Assembly: GCF_041410465.1 (NCBI RefSeq)
Contig: NZ_CP166961.1
Location: 3,038,001-3,102,000 of the forward strand
From: Thalassotalea sp. 273M-4
GTDB lineage: Bacteria; Pseudomonadota; Gammaproteobacteria; Enterobacterales; Alteromonadaceae
Direction: 5' to 3'
DNA: 64,000 nucleotides
The notes under the pieces were generated by a model. It saw only the letters and a list, made by a program, of their open reading frames with translations, searched no databases and had not been told where the DNA came from. Positions 10,188 through 19,025 of the stretch are shown here, piece after piece (the first letter of the stretch is position 1; each line of letters begins with the position of its first letter). A program made the position numbers and the translations under genes.

Positions 10188-10976
10188 ATGACAGAAAAAT
10201 TAAAAATAGACAGTATTGGCCAAGGTACTCCATTGGTCTTTATTCACGGTTGGGGTTTAAACAGTGGTATTTTTGAACCGATGGCAGCACGCTTTACAGC
10301 TACCCATACAGTGTACAATTTGAACTTACCTGGCTTTGGTCGCAATCAAGATGTCAGTGTTAGCCCTTATGATTTATCCTTTATCGCTGAACTTGTCGCC
10401 CGCTCCATCCCCGATAATGCAATAATTGTTGGTTGGTCATTAGGCGGCTTGGTTGCCAAAGAACTCGCCCTTCACCACAGCAAAAAAGTAAAAGCCTTAG
10501 TCACCATTACCAGCTCGCCGTGTTTTACCGAAGGCCTCAATTGGCCAGGCATTACCCCGAGCGTGCTGCAGTATTTTCAACAGCAACTTATGGTCAATAG
10601 CGAACAAACGATTAATAACTTTTTAAAGATTCAAGCTATGGGCTCGAGCTCAGTGCGCCAAGATACTAAAGCGATTAAAGCGCTTATGGAGCAATATCCG
10701 ACCCCAGATAGCGCCAGTCTAGTCAGCGCCCTTAAGCTTTTAGAGACGGTGGATTTACGTTGTAAAATTAGCCAAATCGAGGTGCCGTTTTTACGCCTTT
10801 ATGGTCGTTTAGACACCTTGGTTCCGAAAGATATGATCAGCCAAATGGATAAAATAGCCCCCAATAGTGACTGTTATGTGTTTCATCATGCCTCGCACGC
10901 GCCGTTTATTTCCCACAGCGATGAATTTTATCAAGTTTTAAATGACTGGTTAGCTGGCAATAATGCAGGGTCTTAA
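10188..10976 (+). CDS. bioH: Pimeloyl-[acyl-carrier protein] methyl ester esterase
   Basis: This is a 262-aa alpha/beta hydrolase. BioH removes the methyl group from pimeloyl-ACP methyl ester, ending the disguised fatty-acid route to the biotin precursor. The nucleophile elbow GWSLGG carries Ser84. The acid is likely the Asp in GRLDTLVP and the base the His in HASHAPF. The oxyanion region HGWGLNSG is present. Length and motifs match BioH, and the neighbour comF is its usual divergent partner. The 65-bp spacer must hold both promoters. Confidence 0.92.
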   Translation: MTEKLKIDSIGQGTPLVFIHGWGLNSGIFEPMAARFTATHTVYNLNLPGFGRNQDVSVSPYDLSFIAELVARSIPDNAIIVGWSLGGLVAKELALHHSKKVKALVTITSSPCFTEGLNWPGITPSVLQYFQQQLMVNSEQTINNFLKIQAMGSSSVRQDTKAIKALMEQYPTPDSASLVSALKLLETVDLRCKISQIEVPFLRLYGRLDTLVPKDMISQMDKIAPNSDCYVFHHASHAPFISHSDEFYQVLNDWLAGNNAGS

Positions 10977-11029
10977 ATACACTTATAAAACAAATACAAG
11001 CAGAGCTTAATAAACAACAATAAGGATAA

Positions 11030-12289
11030 ATGATGGAAGAGGTACTGAACCAACTGACAGAATTTTTTCAACTAATTTGGCATAATCCTATATTACGTAC
11101 CGGCTCCCTTTTGCTATTGACCTTTTTTGGGGCTTGGTTGGTTGCGATGATATTAGACCGAGTCATAATTTCACGTCTTAGGTCTTTTGCCAGCAAAGCC
11201 AAATTTGCCATGGCTGATGAGCTCATTGGTTTACTGCAAAAACCCTTGTATTACACCATTTTTGTTTTTGCCTTTATCTTTGGTAATTCAATACTAGAAA
11301 TTGCAGAGTTTGTTTCTACGATTGTGATCCCAATACTAAATACCTTATTGCTGGTGATTTGGACCTCGTTCTTCTTAAAAATCACCAAGATCTTACTCCG
11401 CTTAATGGCTCATAACGAGTCTAAGTTTGAAGTTGTTAACCCTCAAACACTCCCTGTCTTTCAAAATTTAGCCCTGATCATCATCTGGGTTGTTGCCATT
11501 TACTATATTTTATCGAGCTGGAATATCGATATGTCAGCGCTGTTAGCCTCTGCTGGTATTGTCGGTATTGCCGTTGGTTTTGCTGCTCGTGATACCTTAG
11601 CTAATTTATTCTCGGGTGTGTTTATTATGGCCGATGCACCATATAAAATTGGTGATTACATTGTGCTAGAGTCTGGTGAACGGGGCGCCGTAACACATAT
11701 TGGACTGCGCAGTACCCGTATATTAACCCGTGATAATATTGAACTGACCGTCCCTAACTCGGTCATTGGTAATACCAAGGTTACCAATGAGTCTGGCGGC
11801 CCTAATACGACGTATCGAATTCGCTGCAAAGTTGGGGTCGCATATGGCAGTGATATCGACCAAGTGCGAGAAATTTTACAAAAAGTAGCCGAAGACGAAC
11901 CCGATATTAGTGCTTTTCCTAACCCCGTCGTTCGTTTTCGTCACTTTGGTAACTCGAGCTTAGATTTTGAAGTAATGGGTTGGATCAAAGATCCCCAATT
12001 TCGTGGTCGCATTACCGACCAAATATTAACCGCAATATATAAACGCTTCAGTGAAGCCGATATTGAAATCCCTTATTCAAAACACGACTTGTATATTAAA
12101 GAGCACGTTATGACAACGAGCCATGAAGCATCGAAAACACCAGCAATGGAGTCACCCAAAGATGAGCCGAAAAAAATAGAACAAAAAAATAATAATACCA
12201 ATCGCCTTAAACACGATCCTGCCGATGATCGTCACTCCGATAGTCATGCATCTCACAGTGGCGATGATGATGGTGATAACGGCGACTAA
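11030..12289 (+). CDS. Small-conductance mechanosensitive channel (MscS family)
   Basis: This is a 419-aa membrane protein. Three or four hydrophobic helices precede the MscS pore helix and beta domain, seen as SAGIVGIAVGFAARD then FIMADAPYKIGDYI. MscS channels open under membrane tension and release osmolytes on hypo-osmotic shock. The last ~60 residues are a charged tail rich in Asp, His and Lys and are probably disordered. Two ATGs stand at 11030 and 11033; the AAGG box favours the second by spacing. A DUF4144-like gene follows after 21 bp and may be co-transcribed. Confidence 0.9.
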   Translation: MMEEVLNQLTEFFQLIWHNPILRTGSLLLLTFFGAWLVAMILDRVIISRLRSFASKAKFAMADELIGLLQKPLYYTIFVFAFIFGNSILEIAEFVSTIVIPILNTLLLVIWTSFFLKITKILLRLMAHNESKFEVVNPQTLPVFQNLALIIIWVVAIYYILSSWNIDMSALLASAGIVGIAVGFAARDTLANLFSGVFIMADAPYKIGDYIVLESGERGAVTHIGLRSTRILTRDNIELTVPNSVIGNTKVTNESGGPNTTYRIRCKVGVAYGSDIDQVREILQKVAEDEPDISAFPNPVVRFRHFGNSSLDFEVMGWIKDPQFRGRITDQILTAIYKRFSEADIEIPYSKHDLYIKEHVMTTSHEASKTPAMESPKDEPKKIEQKNNNTNRLKHDPADDRHSDSHASHSGDDDGDNGD

Positions 12290-12310
12290 ATAACCATAAA
12301 AGGAATTACC

Positions 12311-12637
12311 TTGATTCACTTTCCAGCTTTAGTTCGTCACGATAACGAAGACGAACTGATTTACATCGACAGTTTACAAGACTGGCAAAACGATGAAGAA
12401 ATGTTGCTCTATATTTTTACCGAGCGCGATGTGCTAATTGACAGCACAGGGCAAGTATTTTTATTGCCTGACGTACAAGAAAATTTAACCACGGCAACCC
12501 CAATAGCCAACGCCACAGTGGAAAACATTACCGAATTGGTTCAAGCTCATGTCCACATTTTAGGCCATTGTTGCAGTGAAAAAATTCGCTTTAATACGGT
12601 AAGTGAAGCCATTGCCGCCATTAAAGACCTGCAATAA
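12311..12637 (+). CDS. Small conserved protein, DUF4144-like
   Basis: This is a 108-aa acidic protein with no signal peptide or membrane segment. The start is TTG with AGGA just upstream. The opening IHFPALVRHDNEDELIYIDS resembles DUF4144 proteins of Shewanella and Vibrio; this assignment comes from memory of the family and is moderate. No function is known. It follows the MscS gene closely. Confidence 0.65.
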   Translation: MIHFPALVRHDNEDELIYIDSLQDWQNDEEMLLYIFTERDVLIDSTGQVFLLPDVQENLTTATPIANATVENITELVQAHVHILGHCCSEKIRFNTVSEAIAAIKDLQ

Positions 12638-12780
12638 CCCATTTGCTTAGGATGGTATTAAATAGCTGATCATACAATCCTAAGCTGTACTATTAAGCCA
12701 CAAAAGTTTACATTATAAAACAGATCTTTACTCCTACCTGTCTACAATACAAAGCCCCGAAACTTTGCCGGATAAATTTG

Positions 12781-13167
12781 ATGAAACTTGTTGCTGTGAT
12801 CTTTTTCACCTTGTTGTGCTCGGTTCTTGTTGACGCCGATTTAGGTAAGCAAAATGCCATATTTACGTTAAAAGATAGCATTCCTTTTGGTGATAAAGTG
12901 GGGCATTTTTTGATGTACGGCGTATTGGCACTCTTGGCCAATTTTGCGTTTAAGTTTCGATTTATATGGCAAAACCAAACCTACCAACTAGGTTCACTGT
13001 TGGTGCTGATTTTTAGTTTAAGCGAAGAGTTCAGCCAGTTGCTGTTTGCAACTCGTACCTTTAGTGTGGCCGACATCATGGCCAATGTTGTTGGTATTAC
13101 TTTTTTTACCTGGTTGTCATTGCAATGTGGTAAACAAATACCGCGATATAATACGCGCTTGGTCTAG
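12781..13167 (+). CDS. VanZ-like small membrane protein
   Basis: This is a ~128-aa protein with about four hydrophobic helices. The segments DKVGHFLMYGVLALL and EEFSQLLF...SVADIMANVVG match the VanZ-like pattern (an Asp-Lys-x-x-His-Phe start and a C-terminal Asp-x-x-x-N motif). VanZ relatives are often of unknown role; some affect resistance to glycopeptides. A TTG directly precedes the ATG, so the start is uncertain by one codon. No strong ribosome binding site is visible. Confidence 0.75.
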   Translation: MKLVAVIFFTLLCSVLVDADLGKQNAIFTLKDSIPFGDKVGHFLMYGVLALLANFAFKFRFIWQNQTYQLGSLLVLIFSLSEEFSQLLFATRTFSVADIMANVVGITFFTWLSLQCGKQIPRYNTRLV

Positions 13168-13216
13168 GCGATGAAAGGCCAAATACATCGCGGTATATTG
13201 GGCCAAAAAGACACAA

Positions 13217-13243
13217 AAAATGGGGCTGTTAAGGCCCCATTTT
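13217..13243. terminator. Bidirectional terminator
   Basis: Perfect 10-bp stem AAAATGGGGC / GCCCCATTTT with a 7-nt loop, between the convergent VanZ-like gene and pyrE. Confidence 0.85.
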
Positions 13244-13274
13244 GCTATCTAGCTAGGTAGCTATATTTTACGAC

Positions 13275-13919
13275 TTATGCGATACCATATTGCGCACGAT
13301 AGGCCTTAGCGTTTTCTAAGTGCTCTGCCATTTCAGGCTTATCGGATAAGTAAGTAATTACATCACTTAAACTTACAATAGATACCACGTTGGTATTAAA
13401 GTCACGTTCAACTTCTTGAATAGCCGATAATTCACTTTGACCTTTTTCTTGTCGGTCTAAAGCAATTAACACACCTGACAATTTTGCACCTTGGTTTTGG
13501 ATGATTTCCATCGACTCACGGATCGCAGTTCCAGCGGTGATCACGTCGTCAACCAACATGATTTTACCTTTAAGTTCAGCACCAACTAAAGAGCCACCTT
13601 CACCGTGGGTTTTCGCTTCTTTACGGTTAAAGCAGTATGGAACATCTAGGTTGTGATGATCAAATAAAGCTACTGCGGTCGTCGTTGCAATCGGAATACC
13701 TTTATAAGCAGGCCCAAACAAAACATCAAAGTCGATGTTCGCATCGGCTAGGGCTGCGGCATAAAAACGGCCTAAACGAGCCAAGTCGCCACCGCTATTA
13801 AACAAACCCGCATTAAAAAAATATGGGCTCTTACGACCAGATTTTAGGGTAAACTCGCCAAAGCGTAATACGTTTTTTTGCAAAGCAAATTCAATAAATT
13901 CGCGTTGATAATCTTTCAT
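13275..13919 (-). CDS. pyrE: Orotate phosphoribosyltransferase
   Basis: This 214-aa enzyme joins orotate to PRPP to form OMP in de novo pyrimidine synthesis, in the cytosol. The PRPP-binding signature [13 protein letters not shown] is intact and the N-terminal [17 protein letters not shown] is typical of the E. coli-type enzyme. Length is normal. It follows rph by 18 bp; rph-pyrE is the classic gammaproteobacterial operon, where rph translation can influence pyrE expression. Confidence 0.97.
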   Translation of the reverse strand: MKDYQREFIEFALQKNVLRFGEFTLKSGRKSPYFFNAGLFNSGGDLARLGRFYAAALADANIDFDVLFGPAYKGIPIATTTAVALFDHHNLDVPYCFNRKEAKTHGEGGSLVGAELKGKIMLVDDVITAGTAIRESMEIIQNQGAKLSGVLIALDRQEKGQSELSAIQEVERDFNTNVVSIVSLSDVITYLSDKPEMAEHLENAKAYRAQYGIA

Positions 13920-13937
13920 CTATTTTCCTATTAACGA

Positions 13938-14651
13938 TTAATTTAAGGCCGCTTTTTGGGCATCAAATAGCTCGGCAATACCGTCTTTGGCTAATTGCAT
14001 CATTTCTTGCATCTCGTCAAACGTAAACGGTGCTTCTTCGGCCGTACCTTGTACTTCAATTAATTTTCCGGTTTCGGTCATCACCACGTTCATATCGGTT
14101 TCTGCAGCCGAATCTTCTGGGTAATCTAAGTCAGCAACCGCAACACCTTCATAAATACCAACCGATACCGCGGCAATCATATGCTTAAGTGGGTTGGTTT
14201 TTAATATGCCCTTAGCGCGCATATGGTTTAAGGCGTCGACTAAAGCAACACATGCTCCGGAAATTGAAGCCGTTCGCGTGCCGCCGTCAGCTTGAATAAC
14301 GTCACAGTCAACCGTAATGGTGTTTTCGCCAAGCGCGGCTAAGTCCACTGCGGCTCGTAATGAACGAGCAATTAAACGAGAAATTTCTAGGGTACGTCCG
14401 CTTTGCTTGCCGTTTGCTGCTTCTCGGCGCATACGAGTATGGGTAGAGCGAGGTAGCATGCCGTATTCTGCAGTGATCCAGCCTTTGCCCTGGCCTTTCA
14501 TAAAGCGAGGTACACCTTCTTCAACAGTGGCCGTACAAATTACTTTGGTGTCGCCAAATTCAATCAGTACCGAACCTTCGGCATGTGCTGTAAATTGACG
14601 AGTAATGGTGACTGGGCGGATCTGCCCTGCCGTTCTGCCGCTTGGACGCAT
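13938..14651 (-). CDS. rph: Ribonuclease PH
   Basis: This 237-aa phosphorolytic 3'-5' exoribonuclease trims tRNA 3' ends. The start [14 protein letters not shown], the LIGR-like [18 protein letters not shown] core and the normal length identify it. It is the first gene of the rph-pyrE pair. Unlike the truncated copy of E. coli K-12, this one appears full length. Confidence 0.97.
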   Translation of the reverse strand: MRPSGRTAGQIRPVTITRQFTAHAEGSVLIEFGDTKVICTATVEEGVPRFMKGQGKGWITAEYGMLPRSTHTRMRREAANGKQSGRTLEISRLIARSLRAAVDLAALGENTITVDCDVIQADGGTRTASISGACVALVDALNHMRAKGILKTNPLKHMIAAVSVGIYEGVAVADLDYPEDSAAETDMNVVMTETGKLIEVQGTAEEAPFTFDEMQEMMQLAKDGIAELFDAQKAALN

Positions 14652-14807
14652 ATAAGTTCCCTAATCTAATGTCATTTTTGCAGCGTATTATAGCATTGCT
14701 AACGCCCTTTTTGACAACGCTATTGCCAAATCAACATAAACTCGACGAAATAAAGTTAAAACTGAAAAGGTCTTGTAAGTAGGTTGTTAACCAAATAAAT
14801 TGTACCT

Positions 14808-15392
14808 ATGAATATATTATCTTTAGCTTTCTTTACAACGTTATCTTTTGCACTCGCTTTTGTGACGCCGTCATTTTCGATAATGGCCGCAGCAGCCAAC
14901 AGCGAAACGGCAACAACTTTGATACACGAACAATTACCGCTTTACAGTAAAATTTATGACGAAAAACGTGACCCGTTTAAAGATGCGGCAGCGGCGATAC
15001 AATTAGCCAGTCAAACAAACCGTAATGTGTTAATTGAAATTGGCGGCAATTGGTGTGTTTGGTGTCAAAAAATTGATGCCTTTTTAACGGCCAACCCAGA
15101 CATTTACCAAGCCTTACATCAAAATTTTGTGCGCTTAAAAGTGAACGTCAGCGATGCCAACGACAATCAAGCGTTTATGAGTGGTTTGCCACCGGTGCTA
15201 GGCTACCCTCATATGTACGTATCAACGGGACAAGGTAAAGTGATTTTGTCTAAAGATACCGCCGAATTTTTACACGATGGCAAATATTCTAGAGCCCAAT
15301 GGCTAGATTTTATCAACCAATGGCAAGCTGCCAATAATGAGCGCAACCTAAAACGCCAGCAAGCCATTTCATCAACCAAACCACAAAGGTAA
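14808..15392 (+). CDS. Exported thioredoxin-like protein
   Basis: This is a 194-aa protein with a signal peptide (about residues 1-31) and a thioredoxin-fold domain with the redox pair Cys83/Cys86 in GNWCVWCQK. The WCxWC form and following helix resemble periplasmic thioredoxin-like/DUF255-type proteins. It lies 4 bp before a Tat-exported subunit and upstream of a GMC oxidoreductase, so the three are probably one operon. It may maintain disulfides or cofactor thiols of the oxidoreductase in the periplasm; this is inference from position only. Confidence 0.8.
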   Translation: MNILSLAFFTTLSFALAFVTPSFSIMAAAANSETATTLIHEQLPLYSKIYDEKRDPFKDAAAAIQLASQTNRNVLIEIGGNWCVWCQKIDAFLTANPDIYQALHQNFVRLKVNVSDANDNQAFMSGLPPVLGYPHMYVSTGQGKVILSKDTAEFLHDGKYSRAQWLDFINQWQAANNERNLKRQQAISSTKPQR

Positions 15393-15396
15393 CTCG

Positions 15397-16053
15397 ATGT
15401 CGTTTTTTAATAACAATATAACCATCCCCAAGGCGATAAAACGTCGGGTGTCGCGACGTAACTTTTTAAAGTCGGCGGCCCTATCTGGTGCTGTGATGTC
15501 GATGCCGAGTGTTGCTTGGGCACAAGTAAGCCAAGGCTCTGCCAATAAACAAGTCGAACCGTGGCGCACTTTAGACAGTGTGTTAAATCATTTATTGCCA
15601 AGCTCCCCCTCTGGTCCAGGCGCCAGCGAAATTAAGGCTTTAGATTATTTATTTAACCTTATTGAACAGCAACCCATAGATGATGGTGAAAAAGCCTTTA
15701 TTAAAAAAGGCGTTAACTGGCTAAATGGCTACACCGAAAATAATTTAGAGCAACCATTTCATTTGTTAGCAGCACAGCAAAAAGAGTCCGCTTTGCGCGC
15801 TATTGCCAATTCTGAGGCTGGTGAAAATTGGCTAAGCACCCTACTCACCTACATTTTTGAAGCCATGTTGGCCCCCTCATCATATGGCGGCAATCCTAAC
15901 GGCATTGGCTGGCAATGGCTTAATCATCAAGCCGGTTTCCCGATGCCACCAATAGGTAAACGCTATTTTGAGCTTCCGGCTTATGGCGCCATAAAAGTGA
16001 CCCAGATTGAAACGATAACGTCGGAGCAAAAATCACAAGGAAAAGCACTGTAA
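15397..16053 (+). CDS. Gluconate 2-dehydrogenase subunit 3-like protein (Tat signal)
   Basis: This is a 218-aa protein with a twin-arginine signal, SRRNFLKSAALSG, ending near VAWA. The rest matches the small subunit (subunit 3) of membrane sugar dehydrogenases, which escorts the flavoprotein through the Tat pathway. Its stop overlaps the start of the GMC gene by one base (TAATG), so translation is coupled. AAGG precedes the start. The partner flavoprotein has no obvious signal of its own, which fits co-export. Confidence 0.85.
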   Translation: MSFFNNNITIPKAIKRRVSRRNFLKSAALSGAVMSMPSVAWAQVSQGSANKQVEPWRTLDSVLNHLLPSSPSGPGASEIKALDYLFNLIEQQPIDDGEKAFIKKGVNWLNGYTENNLEQPFHLLAAQQKESALRAIANSEAGENWLSTLLTYIFEAMLAPSSYGGNPNGIGWQWLNHQAGFPMPPIGKRYFELPAYGAIKVTQIETITSEQKSQGKAL

Positions 16054-17756
16054 TGAAATATGATGTATGTATTGTTGGTTCTGGTGCTGGTGCATCTCCG
16101 GTGGCTTACACCTTAGCTAAAGCCGGTAAAAAAGTATTGATATTGGAAAAAGGCCCTTGGCTAACCGAAGAAGATTTTTTTAAGGATGAAATGGCCTGTT
16201 GTCGTCGCACCACCTATTCGCCAAAATTAGAGGATGAGCAACATGTTATTGAAGAAGAGTACGTAAAAAACGACGGCTCTAGCTACTGGCAAGGTGAAGC
16301 AACAAGCGAATCTGGCTGGGACTTTTGGAATGGCAATATGGTGGGCGGCTCATCAAACTTGATGAGTGGCTATTTTCATCGTTTAAAGCCCATAGACTTT
16401 CGCTTGAAATCGGAATTTGGCGAAATTGACGGGGCGAATGTCGTCGACTGGCCAATTTCTTATGCCGAATTAGAGCCCTATTACGACATGGTAGACAAGG
16501 TTGTTGGTGTTTCGGGTAAGGTGGTCGAACATCCTCACCTTGAACCACATAAAAGCGACTACCCATTTCCACCAACCGCTGAACACCCGATTTCATCGTG
16601 GATAGATACAACGGCAACCAAGATGGGCTTGCACCCGATACCAGTACCGCGAGCGGTATTATCACGCCCAGCCATGGGCCGAAAAAGCTGTGAATATTCT
16701 GGCTATTGTTCAAGCTATGGTTGCAGCACGGGAGCCAAAGGCAGTGGCCGAGCAGCGCTGTTAAACCATGCCGTTGCCACGGGTAATTGCACCATAGTAC
16801 CGCACGCCAAAGTCTTTAAATTAGCCTCTGATAAAGCCGGTCAAATTACTGGGGTTTGGTATTACGACAAGCGAAACCGCGAACGGCAAGTTCACGCAAA
16901 AATGTATGTGGTTGCATGCCAAGCCATTGAAACCAGCCGCTTATTGCTAAGCTCAACCAGCGAGCATTATCCATTAGGCGTGGCCAATAGCACTGGCCAA
17001 GTAGGTAAAAATATGGTGTTTTCAGCCGGTGGCACTGGCCGAGGCGATTTTTTATTTAATGATATTGGTAAAGACAAAGAAGCACAGCTTAGAGTGGTTG
17101 GCCCATTCATTAACCGCGCTTTACAAGACTGGTATCAAATTAACGATAAAGACTTTGACCGTAATCGCAACTCAGCACCCCGCGCTAAAGGTGGCACCAT
17201 CGACTTTTTATTTCACCAAAACCCCATCGCTAAAGCCAGCTCTGAAAAATGGGATGATGACGGCCAACTGGTTTGGGGTGAAACCTTAAAAAGCAATTTA
17301 ATGACCGCGTTTAACTTTGGTAAAACCCTGCGTTTTGAAGTATTTAACGATTGGCTACCAAATGATAACTGCTATGTAGAATTGGACCCTGTGCACACCG
17401 ACAAATGGGGCGACCCGGTAGCAAAAGTGCGAATTGGCGCACACGAGCATGATGTTAAAGTGGGCGAATATTTAGCTGCCAAAGCAGAAGATGTATTAAA
17501 AGCGATGGGCGCGGTAAATGTAAGCTCTTCGGTCAGCTCTTACCCGCCAGCGAACTTACAAGCAGGCGGTTGCCGCTTTGGTGACGACCCCAAAACCTCT
17601 GTACTGGATCGCAACTGTAAAGCGCACGATGTCGATAACTTATACGTTACCGACGGCTCATTTATGCCAACGGGTGGTTCGGTACCCTACACTTACACCA
17701 TTTACGCCAACGCGTTTAGGGTGGCTGAGCAGATGTTAAAGCGTCTGAAAAGTTAA
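16053..17756 (+). CDS. GMC family FAD-dependent oxidoreductase
   Basis: This is a 567-aa flavoprotein with the N-terminal dinucleotide fold VGSGAGASPVAYTLAKAG, a GMC insertion including GGSSNLMSGYFHR, and a C-terminal GMC domain ending TDGSFMPTGGSVPYTYTIYA. These enzymes oxidise sugars, polyols or alcohols. With the upstream subunit 3 it resembles the large subunit of gluconate or sorbitol dehydrogenases. A cytochrome c subunit, usual in three-subunit forms, is not adjacent. The exact substrate is unknown. Confidence 0.87.
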   Translation: MKYDVCIVGSGAGASPVAYTLAKAGKKVLILEKGPWLTEEDFFKDEMACCRRTTYSPKLEDEQHVIEEEYVKNDGSSYWQGEATSESGWDFWNGNMVGGSSNLMSGYFHRLKPIDFRLKSEFGEIDGANVVDWPISYAELEPYYDMVDKVVGVSGKVVEHPHLEPHKSDYPFPPTAEHPISSWIDTTATKMGLHPIPVPRAVLSRPAMGRKSCEYSGYCSSYGCSTGAKGSGRAALLNHAVATGNCTIVPHAKVFKLASDKAGQITGVWYYDKRNRERQVHAKMYVVACQAIETSRLLLSSTSEHYPLGVANSTGQVGKNMVFSAGGTGRGDFLFNDIGKDKEAQLRVVGPFINRALQDWYQINDKDFDRNRNSAPRAKGGTIDFLFHQNPIAKASSEKWDDDGQLVWGETLKSNLMTAFNFGKTLRFEVFNDWLPNDNCYVELDPVHTDKWGDPVAKVRIGAHEHDVKVGEYLAAKAEDVLKAMGAVNVSSSVSSYPPANLQAGGCRFGDDPKTSVLDRNCKAHDVDNLYVTDGSFMPTGGSVPYTYTIYANAFRVAEQMLKRLKS

Positions 17757-17769
17757 TTTAATCACGTCT

Positions 17770-17790
17770 GGCGCTCGACCTACGAGCGCC
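17770..17790 (+). terminator. GC-rich hairpin after the GMC gene, possible terminator
   Basis: Perfect 8-bp stem GGCGCTCG / CGAGCGCC with a 5-nt loop, 13 bp after the GMC stop. No T-run follows, so termination strength is uncertain. The rest of the 226-bp spacer up to yicC shows nothing else I can name. Confidence 0.5.
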
Positions 17791-17982
17791 TCCCCTCATT
17801 CACGGTTTCTCTTGTTAGGGTCCGTAATTTAAAAAGCACCAGGCCAAATACGAGATAACAAGCTCTATGCTTTATTGCTCAATACCCTTATGTGGTGCAT
17901 AATCAAAAGCCTATCTAAGACAGAGCAACGTTTCTGCCATAGAGCTTAGATAGCTTCATTAACACTTATAAAGGTAGCTATT

Positions 17983-18846
17983 ATGATCCACAGTATGACC
18001 GCATTTGCCCGCGTTGAAATCAAAGGCGATTGGGGCAACGCCGTTTGGGAAATCCGCTCGGTAAACCAACGCTTTCTTGAAACCTATTTTCGTCTACCAG
18101 AGCAATTTCGCGCCCTAGAGCCAGTACTACGTGAACGTTTTCGCAAACAATTAAACCGCGGTAAGGTTGAATGTAACCTGCGTTTTAATGCCAACCCAGC
18201 GACCAAAAGCGATTTAAGCATTAACACCAAACTGGCCGAGCAGTTAATTGAAAGCGCCAAATGGATTAACGACCAAGCCGGTAACAGTAGCTTAAACCCA
18301 GTTGATATTATGCGCTGGCCAGGAGTTATGGAAGCCGAAGAAGCCGACATGGATGCGATTTCCGCTGAGCTTTTACAAGGCTTTGATCAAGCTCTAACCG
18401 ACTTTATTAAAGCCAGAGCCAGCGAAGGCAAAAACATGGCCGAGCTTATTGTTCAGCGCCTCGATGGCATCACAGAACAAGCAGAGCAAGTCAAAGCACA
18501 AATGCCAGACATCATAAAATGGCAACGTGAACGGATTATTGAAAAGTTCAATGACGCAGGCATCGAACCAGACTCAGGCAGATTAGAGCAAGAGCTGGTA
18601 TTAATGGCGCAAAAAATGGACGTTGACGAAGAAATCGACCGCCTATTTAGTCACGTAAAAGAAACCAATAAAATCCTAAAAAAAGGTGGCGCTCAAGGTC
18701 GCAGACTAGACTTTATGATGCAAGAGTTCAACCGCGAAGCCAACACATTAGGCTCAAAATCAATCAACACCGACATCACTGCAGCCGCTGTTGAGCTAAA
18801 GGTATTAATTGAGCAAATGCGTGAGCAGATCCAAAATATCGAATAG
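17983..18846 (+). CDS. yicC: YicC family endoribonuclease-like protein (island integration target)
   Basis: This is a 287-aa protein starting MIHSMTAFARVE, with the YicC-type N-terminal RNase domain and a C-terminal DUF1732 region ending IEQMREQIQNIE. E. coli YicC is implicated in RNA decay. AAGG precedes the ATG. The last codons coincide with attL of the island at 18827-18845. The coding sequence stays complete because the element side supplies the final codons and stop. The likely original terminator of yicC now lies beyond attR near 40832. Confidence 0.95.
   Translation: MIHSMTAFARVEIKGDWGNAVWEIRSVNQRFLETYFRLPEQFRALEPVLRERFRKQLNRGKVECNLRFNANPATKSDLSINTKLAEQLIESAKWINDQAGNSSLNPVDIMRWPGVMEAEEADMDAISAELLQGFDQALTDFIKARASEGKNMAELIVQRLDGITEQAEQVKAQMPDIIKWQRERIIEKFNDAGIEPDSGRLEQELVLMAQKMDVDEEIDRLFSHVKETNKILKKGGAQGRRLDFMMQEFNREANTLGSKSINTDITAAAVELKVLIEQMREQIQNIE
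18827..18845 (+). other. attL of the yicC genomic island
   Basis: AGATCCAAAATATCGAATA at the 3' end of yicC matches the sequence at 40782-40800 in 18 of 19 bases (C versus A at position 14). A tyrosine integrase gene starts 180 bp inside. The repeat lies in coding sequence; both versions would encode the same last residues (IQNIE, then stop). Confidence 0.85.
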
Positions 18847-18928
18847 AGTCCATAATCATCCTTATCTATGCATAACACCATATAAATAAAGAGATTTAAC
18901 ATTTACTGCATCCATAGAAATCCATAAC

Positions 18929-19006
18929 TACCCACCACAATCCACCACTTTACGGTGGGTAAAATGGGTAGTATTCTTAAAACTTGAAAACACCAGTGGT
19001 GGGTAA
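18929..19006. promoter_or_regulatory. Candidate integrase arm-type sites and int promoter region
   Basis: Between attL and int there are repeats of a GTGGTGGGTA-like motif in both orientations: ACCCACCAC (18930-18938), CCACC (18942-18946), GGTGGGTA (18954-18961) and GTGGTGGGT (18996-19004). The first and last form a perfect 9-bp inverted pair. Similar motifs recur inside the right end. The P4-type integrase has an N-terminal arm-binding domain, so these are plausible arm sites. Confidence 0.5.
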
Positions 19007-19025
19007 ATAGTTTGATAGGATTATT

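Noticed and set aside
14317..14598. 93-aa plus-strand frame in rph
   Set aside because: Antisense shadow of ribonuclease PH.
18827..18845. tRNA gene as integration target
   Set aside because: The repeat is the coding end of yicC; no tRNA cloverleaf is present at either end.
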